Shown piece after piece: positions 45,501 through 57,880 of a stretch of 64,000 nucleotides of DNA. A program made the position numbers and the translations under genes. Under the pieces are notes generated by a model, which worked only from the letters and a program-made list of their open reading frames with translations, made no database searches and was not told where the DNA came from. The DNA lies in the NCBI GenBank assembly GCA_026214975.1, contig JAOBSW010000794.1:1-64000 (forward strand). The letters run 5' to 3'. How positions within the stretch are numbered: the stretch's first letter is position 1; the number at the start of each line of letters is the position of its first letter. The DNA is from Gentiana macrophylla (lineage: Eukaryota > Streptophyta > Magnoliopsida > Gentianales > Gentianaceae).

Positions 45501-46236
45501 CCTCGTCAACTTTCTTGGCTTTCTTTTTCTTCATTTGCTTTGGCATAGGTGCAACACTACCCTTCTTCTTTGGTTTGGCCTTAGGCTTGTTTGATGGCTT
45601 AGCTTCGGCCATATTGGCTTCAACTTTCTTATCCCCTACTTGGACCTTATCTTTCGATAGTAGGCCTCGTAGATAGTCGATTCATTAAGCATCGTGTCAT
45701 GGTCAACTCATGTTTGCCCATCAGATACTGAGTTTTGAACGGGATAAACTCAGGAGTCAACGATTCCAAAATCATCGACACTTGAGTTGCTTCATCGAAC
45801 ATCGATCCATGAATACCGGCGTCATTGAAATAACTGATCATATTTAGAACATGACCATTCACTGCTTGACCTTTCTTCAATTTCATGTTAACAGCCATCC
45901 TGATGGCATCGTGTCTTGCTTGGTTGCTAGGTGATCCAAACATCGAAGTAAGTTTTTGCATGATTTCTCGTGCAGTCTCAAACTCTTCAATCTGGGTCCT
46001 AATAACATCCGACACTGCCGCCAGGATGATCCCACGAGCCCGGTCATCCGACTCGATCCGCCGATTACGTTGCTCGATCTCGCTTTTCCGGTTTTTGGAT
46101 CGCCACCGTAGGGCATTCAGAAGTGAGTACATATTGCACATTCTCGTATGTGAGTACCACGTTTAGATTACTCTTCCATTTCTTAAAGTTGTTTCCGATA
46201 ATTTTTCGATGAAGAAGCGTAAATTTGAGCGAGACA
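45501..46236 (-). pseudogene. Copia gag relic (long-LTR family)
   Basis: ATG at 46236 (MSRSNLRFFIEKL), then in a shifted frame FKKWKSNLNVVLTYENVQYV, then RGIILAAVSDVIRTQIEEFE, AREIMQKLTSMFGSPSNQAR, MKLKKGQAVNGHVLNMISYF and ILESLTPEFIPFKTQYLMGK, a gag-2 type capsid. A lysine-rich tail (AKPSNKPKAKPKKKG) precedes the expected zinc knuckle, which is cut off by the CACTA end. The leader and LTR to the right belong to the same element. Confidence 0.88.
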
Positions 46237-48077
46237 TTTTTCTTTGAAAATAAAATGATATATATTAATTCAAGTTTAACACTACTATATAAGTTTATTT
46301 TAGGTATTGTAAACTAAAATTAAGTCTACTCTACCATTCCAAGTTTTAACCTCGCATCTCAAATGCCGCCGTAGAGGTAGTAGTCAAAGAGATGACGGTT
46401 AAATCGAGACAATCTCATCAATGAATAACTTGTGAGAATCGAACATCCACGAGAATCGAAAATCCCTTTATTCATTGACTACCTTCCTTTTTTAGCCTAG
46501 ATATTATCAAGAATACCCTTGATGAGTGTGACCTACTATATCGGATCTCTTAGTACGCCCGAGTGTGCCGTCGTAGGATAGGTCAGTGACCCGACGAGTA
46601 CCGGAAATCCTATCCTTTCGGAGACCAAGCCATGAATGTTGATAGGGGTGAACACCATCCGTAGGGGGACGAAGTCAAAGCGCCGCGAGGCGTCACCCTT
46701 CTCTCACTTACTTGTATCTATAGTAGAGGCCGTGGGGTTGGTTGCCGCCTCCCCGCTCCCACTCAATATTTTGGAAGTAGTGGTGGGTTAACTAACCACG
46801 TCTTTTGATGTTAACATAAAAGCACATCAAATCAAGGATTCGAATGGTGTCGGTAGCGTAGAAAGCCTACCCGCCCTATTCGTTGGAACATATGTGATGG
46901 GCCGGACTAAATCGGGCCAAGAGAGCCCCATTGAGATAAGAAGGAATCACCCCTCCGCCGCCGGTGTAGCTTAGTCTTGCCGGACCCCGTGCATACATCA
47001 CACTAGGAGGGTTAAGTCGGTCGAGCGAAGCTCGATTGACCACCCAACCTATAAAGCGAACCGCTTTTATCCAAGATTTATTGTTCTTTTACCATCATTC
47101 AATCTCGTAGAAACTACGAATCGAAAACGTGATCTCGTTTGGGCTTTTAAGGCGGTTCACCGAGAACACACACCGAAAGGCTTAACGATTTCATAACCCG
47201 TCCTCGGATCTTTAATTAGCTACTAAATTAATTAATTACCACGTATTAATTAAATTTCAACTAATTACGCGAGTTTGTATACATGCCTATTTTAATTACC
47301 AAAATTAAAATTCTACATGTATGCATGGAGTGGATTTATGATATGATGCATGTCATGGCAATTCCGATTTTATATCTATTTTATGATCAAACACATAAAA
47401 AATAAATTGCGGAAAATGTAAACACCGAGATGGATCGTTGGTACCCCCGTATCTAATCTATCCTAGGAAAGCAGTAAATTACAACTTGTTGTCTTCGTGT
47501 CTTTGATATTTGAGTCTTGAACCACGAACCGCGAACCCAAAAGGAGAAGTGGCCTTTATTTTATAAAATAAAATAAATTTTTTTTTATTAAAATCCTGCT
47601 GTATTTTTATTCCATAAAAATAAATTAATTTTTTATTTAAAAACAGCCGATTATTAAAAAAAATTGATTTTTAATAAAATGCAAAACCTAACCGAGTTAG
47701 GAAAATTATAAACAAAAAAAAATTTCAGCCCCGACTCCTATTCATATCTCGAGTTCCGTCTTCATCTTGTGTTCATCATCGTTCTTCGTCGTTTTTCCGG
47801 AATTACAAAAAAAATAAAAAATAGCCGAAAAAAGGAATAAAAAAAAACAACAATCAATCCTTTGCTCAAACGATCTAAATCGAGAGAGCTTACAATAGAT
47901 CTAACGAGTAAACAGTATCAACCCCAATCCATCTCTTCAAACCACAACAATGGCAACATAAAAAAATAAAAAAAATAAACATATGCATCGGCCCAAAAAA
48001 ATATTGGGACACAAAAACTACATGTTTTTCACTCCTAGATCTACTATTTTATACGTATAAATATAGATCACCAGGCG
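46237..48077 (-). other. Long leader between LTR and gag of the Copia
   Basis: 1.8 kb with no recognisable ORF, AT-rich near the LTR and GC-richer at 46500-47050. Belongs to the element by position. Confidence 0.55.
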
Positions 48078-48087
48078 ACTGATACCA
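48078..48087 (-). other. Primer-binding site of the long-LTR Copia
   Basis: Minus strand TGGTATCAGT, tRNA-Met type, one base from the LTR end. Confidence 0.85.
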
Positions 48088-48088
48088 C

Positions 48089-49907
48089 TGTTAGTAATAT
48101 CATCCGCAACGGAAGCGATTTAAGGATCTAGATCTATAATTTATACATAATAAAATAACTAGATCTACTCTAACAAGGGTTGTAGAACATACCTCAGGAT
48201 CTCAAAATCCAAGTAGAAGAACCGCAATAGGAAGAACAAAAGATGGTGTGAAGAGCACCACGATCTTCCATGACGTGTGATCGAGCAACTCCCGGTGGAA
48301 GGAAATCCTCGTCTCGAATCCTCCCGATATGCTACCATGCAAAACCTCCAAGATTTTCCTCTTCTACGCCTTGGCGAAAATTTATCTCTAAATTATAGAG
48401 AGAGTCGAAAATTTGTGTGTGTGTATGAGTTGGGAAAAGCCTCTTTATATTAGAGAGCTTTTCTTGTCCTCCAAAGATTTTATTTTACAAATAAACCCAA
48501 TAAATAAAAGATAATCCTAGAATATTCTAGAACAAATCTAGAATAATCTTTATCTTTATTTTTACCATAAAATATTTATCCAATAAATATTTTTGTGCAC
48601 ATGTCTTATTAACCCACAAGAAAACTAATTTCTTGTTCCCTAAGACACCTCTTGGCCGAAAATTATCATTGTGACCTAGTCACTATGATTTTCGGCCATA
48701 CACACCAAATTGGGCCAATATTATGAAAAATGTATTTTTCACATATTTAATTATTTAGCCCAACTAATTTAATAGTCCACTAAACAATTAATTCACATAT
48801 CGTTTTAATTAAATTCTAATAAGAACTAAATCAATATTATTAGGATTCGGCGTCCGAGAATAGCTATGCTATATTGGAGGCACGTCGGGGACCATGGACT
48901 AATAATCGTGGCTCCGATAAATCAAATAAATAATTATCTTATGAGCAGTAATAATTATATTCGATAAATCAATCACAGAATATGCCACCATAATCCCGTG
49001 ATTGCACTCCTCCGATTATAAGATTATATTTATCTCCTCACGAGAATGATAATAAGCGCCCATTGATATAATCATTACATATGGATTAATCCTCCATATT
49101 TATTCATTCTAAATCGGGAAGTTACCGTTAACCATTTTTAGAACCTCTTATCCTTATTTACCATTAACCCCTAGTGATCAATTAATTCATACAACTCACT
49201 TTGGTAGCTAATCGGTGTAATATGAACTCGCACGATCGATCGGTTTCTAGGATTAACAAATAAGTGGAGGCGTCATCTACTTCCATAAATGGAAGGAATG
49301 GATTCCGTATCCGTGATAACACGGACTACTCACTCAATCGATACAATGCCAAGATGGGGTAATTCGGATCACAGACTCAGTGTAATCCTTAACCGTCAAG
49401 TCAAACCTCATACTGATTCAAGCAGTTGACTGTGATCACCTCAGGATTAAGATCTATCCATAAATATGATCATCGATTGATTCGATAAGACTTCTTGATT
49501 ACGGAATTATATCGTGAACTCTAATCAAACCGGTCCAGCCCTATATGATATATCTATCATATATAAATGCCCCACTAGGTTCTCTTAACCGAAAGTCCGG
49601 ATAAGACAATCACACCTATTGTGTTCTGGACGCATTAATAGCACGTTAAAGGAGAGACCCGATACTCTCGATTAACTTCACTACGGGCTAATTGTATTTT
49701 AAGTACATCTTCACTAACTCAATCCTCCCGTGTATATCCCATACACCGAGTTAAGTGATTACATAAACGATATACTTTAGGGTTTTCTGCAGTGTAAATA
49801 CTATTGTCACATCGGTGAATATGAGAATAATAAATATGAATAATAATATCATTTCATTTATTAAATAAAACAATTACAAAATTGTCTTTCGGGCATTACA
49901 CCTAACA
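48089..49907 (-). repeat. 5' LTR of the long-LTR Copia (1.8 kb)
   Basis: In coding orientation it starts TGTTAGGTGTAATGCCCG and ends ATTACTAACA. A TATA-like CTAATATAAAGAGG lies near 48440-48455 on the minus strand. No second LTR in the window. Confidence 0.8.
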
Positions 49908-49978
49908 CTTGTAAGTCCTTAACTATTGTTTGGGTAATACTATAGTCATGTTGAATATATAAAATTTTAATTATCTAC

Positions 49979-50535
49979 TGAAGATGTCTAAATCGTCACG
50001 GGTGTCCTTGCGGTGTATGGATGGTGGATATCTGGCTGTATTTAAGGTGTGGTGTTACTCCGGCGGGTGGTGGTATGGAGAGAGTTAGATTGGAGAGAGC
50101 TTTTGCTTGCAAGTATAGTGTGTATTTCATATATCTCATCCTCTTTAGTTTACAATGACCACCCCTTTTATAGAGGTGGATAACTTAGGGAATAAGTAAT
50201 CTATTAGATATTTTACTAATAGCTAGGTCTTACTTAGATACTAAGCAAGGCGAAATATCTAAGCTACAAGTGGGAAAAGATCTGGATCAATCGGCGGCCA
50301 TCTCTGCGAGGTCGCAGGAGCAAGCCCTCTCTGGCCTCGCCCCTTGGCGACCCTTCTTGACTTGCTGGATGAGATTCACGGGATCTGTTGCACTTGCCTG
50401 GGACCGCAAATGCCTTGGTCGCGGCGAGGTGAGAGACTGATGGCGCCCCTTTTGCGATCTCTCTTGTCATGCCGGAGGGTGGCGCGATGGGTTGTCCACT
50501 ACTTGTTGAGGTGGTGGAATTATTTATACCCATCA
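49979..50535 (-). repeat. 3' LTR of the Tat element
   Basis: In element orientation it starts TGATGGGTATAAATAATTCC and ends AGACATCTTCA. The purine-rich GGAGTAGGGGCCAT precedes it. Confidence 0.85.
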
Positions 50536-50602
50536 ATGGCCCCTACTCCGTGCTTTAATGACATTCCTGAGGATATGAAGGATGGAGTAATCATCAACAC
50601 TT

Positions 50603-51150
50603 TTATGACCTCATCGTCGGATGCGACTTGTTCTCTAAGGGCCGTGCTTTCAAAGCAAGCGACCTCAAAGTAACTTTGGGACTGTTTTTTGCGACCTTCA
50701 AAGCATGCGATGCGACTTGTTCTCTAAGGGCCGTGCTTTCAAAGCAAGCGACCTCAAGGTAACTTTGGGCTGTTTTTTGCGACCTTGTCGACCGATGCGA
50801 CTTGTTCGCTAAGAGCCGTGCTTTCAAAGCATGCGACCTCAAAGCAACTCTGGGTCTATTTTTGCGACCTTGTCGTGCGATGCGACTTGTTCGCTAAGAG
50901 CCGTGCTTTCAAAGCATGCGACCTCAAAGCAACTCTGGGTCTATTTTTTGCGACCTTGACCGCGTCAAATGCGATGCGACTTGTTCGCTAAGAGCCGTGC
51001 TTTCAAAGCATGCGACCTCAAAGCAACTCTGGGTCTATTTTTGCGACCTTGTAAATGCGATGCGACTTGTTCGCTAAGAGCCGTGCTTTCAAAGCATGCG
51101 ACCTCAAAGCAACTCTGGGTCTATTTTTGCGACCTTATGCGCCGTCAATA
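50603..51150. repeat. Tandem repeat, 6 units of about 82-95 bp
   Basis: Core GATGCGACTTGTTCGCTAAG, then AGCCGTGCTTTCAAAGCATG, CGACCTCAAAGCAACTCTGG and TTTTTGCGACCTTG, at about 50618, 50711, 50795, 50879, 50971 and 51057. The last four units are nearly identical; the first two differ together (GTAACTTTGGG). Confidence 0.95.
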
Positions 51151-51335
51151 AATGGTGGCGTCGATCTTCTAGGTTTTCCTCTGCGGAACGATGCGGCCGT
51201 TTGACAATCGCCTAAGTAGTTGTGCGTGAATCTTGATGGGGCGCTTAGCACCGTATTTCAAAGCCCGACAGCTGCGCCGCCTAATCGAACCGTTGGATGA
51301 AGCGTTCCCAACCGTACGATCGTGGCCCCCTTGCC

Positions 51336-51344
51336 TATATAAAG
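51336..51344 (+). promoter_or_regulatory. TATA box for antisense unit 1
   Basis: CCTATATAAAGC on the strand opposite to pol, with GAACCGTTGGAT about 50 bp upstream. It is followed by a pyrimidine-rich leader. Confidence 0.55.
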
Positions 51345-51558
51345 CTTTCGCTTCTCACCCTTCACACTTTTAGTGTTTCTTATTTTCTCCGTTGTTTGTT
51401 GTTTTTAGAATTCTCAAGTTTTTGGCAGAGCTTTGAAGGTTCAACGGCGTTCCTGCGGTGGTTCTAGGATTTCACGGCGGTTCTTTTGAAGATTCCGGCC
51501 ACCTCTTTGAGTATTTCCCAGTTTTCACGCGGTTTTCCAATCTTTCTCAGCAAATCAG

Positions 51559-51881
51559 GTAAGAAATCCTTTCTGTTAACTCGTTTACTCATCCATCCCT
51601 GCCTTGTTTTTCCATACATATCAATTTTGTCATTCTTTTTGCTACGGAGATGCAACATCGCCTTGTTTCCGATTAAAAGCGGATTTTTTTCTGAGGAGAG
51701 ATTATAGCTTTCCTGGGAAAATTGGGGTTTCACCCGCTCCCCTGCTATCCTCTGTAATTTTATTTGCGATCTCTTGCAAAAACGGAGGAGGCGGTATTGA
51801 AGTGGGTGCGATCACCTTCCTGGGCTAATTTATTATTATACCGGTCAAAGCTCCACCTTTTTCCTCCCTTGTTTTTGCGAG
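51559..51881 (+). other. Predicted 5'UTR intron of antisense unit 1
   Basis: Donor CAG|GTAAGA at 51556-51564 and a pyrimidine-rich acceptor ending TTTTTGCGAG at 51881, two bases before ATG 51883. Both fit plant splice consensus on the antisense strand only. Confidence 0.5.
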
Positions 51882-51882
51882 G

Positions 51883-54025
51883 ATGTCGGGGAATGATTAT
51901 TACAGCGGCGACTACGGAAAGGAGATTTACGATTATCTTGAGATGACCCCATACTATCTCTTTGCCTCGGTTAGCGTCTGTTGGGCGAGGTTGAAGTGGA
52001 AAGTAGTCGCGCGAGATATTGGCGAGATTACGGCGATGAGGCGCTCATATGGATGTCGACCCTTTTGAGTTGGAGGCCTTCGTCTACGCCCGAAATCCGC
52101 CCGCGTAGAGTGAGCCTTAGGAGAAAGCGCGGGCTCAAAAGTCTCCGGCGATTCGTGGGTGAAGAAATCGCTTTCCCGATCGAAGGACAAAGCTGCGGTC
52201 CAGTACTAGCGGCGCTCCCGACCATAGCGAAGCTTATGTTCGGGCGCGCGCGGTTCATGAGTTAATGGGGTCGGTGAGGGCGAAAATGCGGAATTGCCCG
52301 GAAGGATATACGATACTGCGAAAAAGCGAAGAAAAGGAAAATTGCGAGCCAAACCATGGCGGTTGGTGAGGCGGCTGCGGCGATACCGGCCGAAGAGCTC
52401 TCGTCCTAACAATCCCGAAGCTATGCGAGAGTTTGCGATCGTGGCGGCGTATGAGAAGGGCGTTGATAAGAAATGGTCCCATTGTGCAAGAGTAGCGATC
52501 TCAGCGGGACCATTAATAGCATATTCGGAATCGACACCGGTGTGTATCGGTTTTCTTTTTCGATTATGGGAAGGAGTCCGATAAATTTAAACCGGGGACC
52601 ATAAGGATTATGTAGGTGCGGCGTCGCTCCGAGGACACCCCTTATCCTCCACTTCCATCATTTGTGTGCGGGTGCGAGACCGCCTTTCGATCCTTTCTTT
52701 GTGAAGATCTGCGCAGGAGATGCGGCGCTTCCTCTACGATTTTGCCGTCGGGGCTATTATCGAGTTGATGGCCTTCATCGTTATGTGCGGATTACGAAGA
52801 TCGAGCCGGCGTTAACTTTCTTGGGGCAATTTTATTCATACGTGGGACGTCTATTCTGGACAAATCTCTCTCGAGGTCGCGGACTCCCCGCTACTATTCC
52901 CGCTTCCCGATAAGTTTCACAAATGGAGGCGTAGTCTTGAAAAGTCGAGTCGAAGGTAGGTGGCCTTTTCTAGAGGCGAGAAGTCCGTGGAGGCAAATCC
53001 ACGCTTTTAATCTTTGACCCCACAGTGAGTGGCGGCGCTACGTAAAGGGGTGATAGCGTTAATTCGATCGGACGGGCGGCGCCATCTTGGAGAAATGTTT
53101 CTGGGTTGAACTTCTTGATCTGGCCGAGCCTTTTGTATGTATGGCGGGCTGGTGGCGGCGAGGAATGCGCGCCATGAGTACGGATGGGTCTGAGAGGCTG
53201 CGATCCGGATTTGGATTGGGGTTGTCATATCAACAAATGTTTTCCCTCGAGTGCCTGGAATGTGGGGCGACCCATACTTAGGCGCTTTGTAACTTTCTTT
53301 GTCCACTTGTATTTATTTGTAAATGCTCATTTTGTTTCTGGGTTCTAAACCGCTCTTTTTGTAGGTATGGATCCAAATGCTCGCGAGGCTCACGAAACAA
53401 GCTTAATGCGGAGGCGAGACAAAGCGGCGGTGCTCGGCAGGAGGCTTTGAAGAAAGCTCAGGGATGGTGCCCGAGGCGTATGAGCGCCTCGATTGTCGAA
53501 GAGACCACATAACCGGAGGCTGCGACCTCTTACGCCCTTGTTGCGACTTCCTCTGCGCCGTTGTTGCGGGCCCGGTCGGTTGGTGCCTCAAAAAAGACTC
53601 ATCCCCCTACTAAAAAGTCGCGCGGGCGTGAGCGACCTCAACGAGAGAAAGCGAAGGATGATCGCCCACCCAAGCAGTCCGCTCCCGGCCGGCGCATCTT
53701 GAAGAGGTTGAAACTCCGGTGGAGAAAGCGCACCGGCCGAGGCATTTGCCACAAAAAACTTTGCCCGAGGTTACTGCGGGAAAGAGGCCTATGGTTGGAT
53801 CGAGCTTTACCAGGATCTTGACCTATCAAAGCTCGCCGGGTTGGTGAAGCAATTGCGATGTGATTCCTCTTGGGCGATCCTCTCGGTTATCTGATCATGT
53901 TCAAGTGGAGATTGGCGGGCATATTAGCCCGCTGCGGCTCAAGGCGACTCTCCGCCTCAAGATGAGATTCTTTGAAATCGAGAGATTTGGCGGCGATTTG
54001 GGATTGCGACTTCTCTGGTAAGACC

Positions 54026-54063
<38 letters not shown>

Positions 54064-54500
54064 AATTATCCCTGTTTTCCACGGCTCGGTGCTCGTTTAA
54101 GCAGGGTACTTGAGGAACATTGAGGCGCGATGCGAAGGTGAGAAAGTAATGGCGCATTTGGGAGCAGCCCGATAAAGCGAGGTTACCGCCGAAAGAAAGC
54201 TAAGCATCTGGTGGCGAGGTGGAGAAGATGAAAGCAATCATGGAGGAGCACTCTAAATTGGATCTTTGAGATCAATGAGAAAGTTGCATCTTTGACAAAG
54301 GATTATGCGGGGCGCGGAGGAGATCGCCCGCGTTGAGGGTTAAGCTTCTTTGAGGCGGAGGCAATTTGCCAAAGAAATTTCTTGAGAAAGCTATTGAGGA
54401 AGGCTGAAGAAAGCGGTGAAAGGTGTCGAGGAGGCCAAGTCTGGGGCCGTCATTTGCTACAAAGTCGGATGACTTCTTCGACCTTATAGAGAATAGCTTT
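51883..54500 (+). pseudogene. Antisense ORF 1: gypsy-type transposon domain plus coiled coil
   Basis: Starts MSGNDYYSGDYGKEIYDYLE. After several frame changes, 52650-52920 gives RPPFDPFFVKI, AVGAIIELMAFIVMCG, ITKIEPALTFLGQFYSY and LLFPLPDKFHKWRRS. This follows the pattern of the 'putative gypsy type transposon' family (proline-rich entry, hydrophobic helix ending in C, P-T-L-x-L-F block). A possible intron ends TTTTTGTAG at 53365. A lysine-rich linker (53580-53700) and a helical, charged tail (EKMKAIMEEHSKL near 54225) suggest a coiled coil. Function unknown. The same layout, domain then coiled coil antisense to pol, is known for Tat elements. Confidence 0.65.
54031..54060. repeat. Poly(T) tract
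   Basis: About 31 T residues inside antisense unit 1. Confidence 0.95.
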
Positions 54501-55357
54501 GACCAGGGGTTTTAGTCACTGGCTCATTTGTATGGGTGATCGATCGGGGGGCACATCACTCTGGAAGATATCTTTGCGGTGGGTGAACACGCATCAAGGT
54601 CATCCGATTTAGTGGTCTTTCACCCGGAAATCCCTTATGCAAGCGAGCTCGTTACCTCGATTCGATGATTGGTGAGCGAGCAGCTTAAGCGGCGAGCTGT
54701 TTGGGATCTGCTCTGTTAATCCTGTAAACTTTGAGATGTTGAAGAAGCCTCCGCCTACGAGCAAAGCGACTAGTTTACCGACACCCCGCCTACTCGCGTG
54801 CTCTCTAGATTTCTTGGACTTTCTGCGAGCTCTTTGAAAATTTGATTTGTAACTTTGACTATTTACTTTTGTGATTTGGTGAATCTTGATTTGTAATATC
54901 TTGACAATTTTTTTTTACGCATTTTTCAATTTATAAAACTTGGCTTTTCTGTGTCGATTCGATCTGGCGGCCTTCGCGAGGTGTATGTGAGTTATTTTAT
55001 TCTCTGTCTTTGTCCTCTTGATTAGATGCGAGGTTGCTTAATAATTTAGCGTCAAGCGATCATCATGAAACGTCGTCGTCTCGTTCTAACCATAGTCGCT
55101 ACGCGGCGCTAATTTCAAAAGTTTGGCCTTATTGAGAAGCGGTGCTTTTGCCGAGAAGATAGAGCACTGTTAAGCGACCTTTTATTTGTGTCATTAACGC
55201 GAGTTATGACCCCTAATGACTAGGTGTCGGTTATGCTTTGTAGCCATAAATTTCGGTCTCTTTATAGTGCAGCGCTCTCTGTTGCCTTGGTTTTGGTCGG
55301 TTGCATATCGGCCCTAGGATCGATTAATCCCAACCGTTGATTATACCCCTTCTACGG

Positions 55358-55368
55358 TATAAAAGGGG
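55358..55368 (+). promoter_or_regulatory. TATA box for antisense unit 2
   Basis: GGTATAAAAGGGG, with CCCAACCGTTGAT about 25-30 bp upstream. ATG 55481 lies about 120 bp downstream after a CT-rich leader. Confidence 0.55.
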
Positions 55369-55480
55369 TTACTTTGGAACTCACTCTACCTCTTGCCTCA
55401 TCATCTTGAATTTGCTTTCTTTCTCCTCAATCGTTTCTCCCTCAATCGTTCATTATCCTCTTTACCGTTTATCCCCGACT

Positions 55481-56320
55481 CATGTCTCATCAGGGAAGCG
55501 GCCAGGTTCGGATATGGAAAGCTCGTCTATCCGGGATGTTTCTCCCTTTTCACCACTGCCTCCCCGTAGCCAAGGATTATTTGCAGGATTATTTTAAGTG
55601 GCGTGATATTATGAGGAGAGGGGCTTAAATGAACAACGAATAGAAAACGGCTCCATCTGCTGCGCGTTCGGCTTTACAGGTGGTGGGAATTTATTCTTTG
55701 AGCCTCAGGGGGCGGTTAATGTTACCATGATACGGGAATTTTATTCCGTGTTATGCGAGGTAGCCTCTGGCGGGACCGTGGCGACATTTCTCTCGGGGTG
55801 TCCCGTTATCTTTACTCTCGGAGAATTAACCAAGTTTTTAACATACCCGCCATAAATCCCTCCTCCCATTATGAGATCGCTGGGACCTTGCGGATGAGGA
55901 AAATAAGCGGTCGTCTAGGTATTGCAATGTGCATTTGTTCCCGAGAATCGGCGGGTTTGGTCTTTAGGGTATTTGCGTCCGACCTCTCTCGCGGCGACCG
56001 TGAGTGGAAGAAGTTTATAAATTCGCGCTCTTATCTCTGCCGATCTTGATGTTGTTAGTGAGCGGCGCTCATACACTGCGCCATTCGCGACCATCAGTGG
56101 ATATAGGCGGGAGTGTTGATCCATCGCGAGGCACTAAGATATGCGTGCTCGGTGGTTCAAGGTCGCCGTGGTCTTGCGTCGCGCGCATGCCTTCGCATCG
56201 ATAACCAAATTATGCGATGGCGCGCGGGGTCCCTTCCATACTCGACCGATATGTTTGAAAAAACTTATCGGTGGAGCCCTTTACAAGCGTGGTGTCGTTT
56301 TGGACCTCCGTACATGTGAT
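55481..56320 (+). pseudogene. Antisense ORF 2: putative plant transposon protein domain
   Basis: MSHQGSGQVRIWKARLSG opens the frame; KDYLQDYFKWRDIMRRG follows. In a second frame: LNEQRIENGSICCAFGF, then PQGAVNVTMIREFYSVL, TVATFLSGCPVIFTLGEL and TKFLTYP. The VN..(I/V)REFY..L signature matches the domain at 20511-21060. The 3' part (55900-56320) is scrambled over frames. It lies directly beyond integrase, tail to tail with it, and is preceded by its own TATA box. Its role is unknown. Confidence 0.65.
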
Positions 56321-56719
56321 CGGAGGAAGATAACCATCCTGCGGTTGATGGAAGTTTGTCGAGGCTTGATCGATATATTTGAAAAAACTTTTCATCGTCA
56401 TTTTTTTTTTTTTTTGATGATGAGCGAAAAGACAAGAATGTAAATCTGATTTGGAAAAACGACTTTATTTGAATTGGCTTGTTACATATAGTATTTTGAT
56501 TATGCGCATGCCATGGCCTATTATACTCGCGGCCCTCCTTGTCACTTAGCATGTCGTCCCTTTTTGATAACTCGCGAAATCCGTAGAGGGCCTCTCGATT
56601 TTCCGATAGCTTTCCTTTTTTGCCGTGGCCCGCGGCTTGTCTTTTTGTAGAGCGTAATCCCCGGCGGCGAAGTGATGATTGCGAATCGTTTGTCGTGATG
56701 ACGCTTTGCGCTGTTTATA

Positions 56720-57420
56720 ATTGACTAGGCATTTGTATGCCTGGATGCGCCGTTCTCTACTAGATCAAGCTCGAGTTCTGGCGCGCATTTGTGTTATTGA
56801 CCTCATTGTAAAAGCGACCACAGGGCTTGGTAAGGCCATTTCCACAGCGCCATAGCCTCGAGATCCATATGTTAAAGCAAAGGAGTTTCCCTCATTGTGA
56901 TTTTTCGCGGCGTCTGAGTGCCCGTAGAGCGGCTGGAAGGTGATCCGGCCGATGACTGCTTTCTCACCAGGCTCTTTTTCAACACACTTAGGACTGTTTG
57001 TTGGCATTTTTGGCTTGCCCATTTCCTTGCGGGTAGCACTACGGATGATTGCCAATGTTTAACATTGTTCTCCTCACAGAATCTGTCGAATTCGTCTCTG
57101 AATTGAGGTCCGTGATCGGAAACCATCACTCTTGGAACACCAAATCTTGTCCATATTTGATCGAGCAAAAAGTATGTTATGTCCCTGGTATTGGTTTTTA
57201 CCAAGGCCTTAGCCTCGACCCATTTAGTAAAATAATCCACCGCGACGACCACGTATTCGCAACCCGAGCGACCCTTCTTCAAGGGTCCGATGGTCGATCG
57301 CCCACATGTCGAAAGGCAGGCGGCTACCACTATGCTTTGTTATTGAGGTAGCTGGGGATACTTGCGAACCTCGGCAAGCATCACATGCTCTGGTATAAGA
57401 TTTGGCGTCTTACGCTAATT
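56720..57420 (-). pseudogene. Tat integrase core
   Basis: The minus frame 56872-57330 has GPLKKGRSGCEYVVVAVDYF, TKWVEAKALVKTNTRDI, RFGVPRVMVSDHGPQFRDEF and FCEENNVKHWQSSV, then a frame change where the HPQ.NGQ.E block with the catalytic glutamate should be. The first catalytic Asp region just upstream is shifted. Degraded C-terminal sequence reaches about 56720. Confidence 0.92.
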
Positions 57421-57512
57421 TCGGCCAATAATATCGGCTAGAAGTACATACGTGCTAGTGTTCGATTGGAGAGATGGCGCGCGTTCCTCGTGTAGCTCTG
57501 TTAGGATTCCCG

Positions 57513-57880
57513 TTACCTCCTCAGGTAAATGCGCGCGCGTCGAAGGGGTTTCGAGAATGAATGAGCGGTAAAGCACGTCGTCATAATGTCGTATATCTTG
57601 CGGCCGCTTCTTACTAAGGCCTTAGCTTTGCAAGGGTCATTTCGGAAGCTCTCTAACTCAATATAAGACTTCATGATGTCGACCCAACAAGTATTCTTGG
57701 GTTGGAAATCCATGATCTCGTCTGGGAGATGGCGGGTTCCGATAGGTGTTCGACCATGATGCTAGGATCGCGCGCCATGGCGTCTATTTGGTTAATTTGG
57801 ATAAGTAGTACGCCCTATGATTGTCCTCTCGAGGATGTTTTTGAATTGACAATATGTGAAAATTTGCCTTGAGTCTTTTA
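57513..57880 (-). pseudogene. Tat integrase N-terminal region
   Basis: NTCWVDIMKSYIELESF, CKAKALVRSGRKIYDI: the segment linking RNase H to the integrase zinc finger in Tat pol proteins. The HHCC finger itself (about 57360-57500) is frame-scrambled. Confidence 0.7.

Noticed and set aside
50603..51150. Regular direct repeats resembling a CRISPR array
   Set aside because: Units are contiguous, without unique spacers, inside a retrotransposon in a plant genome.
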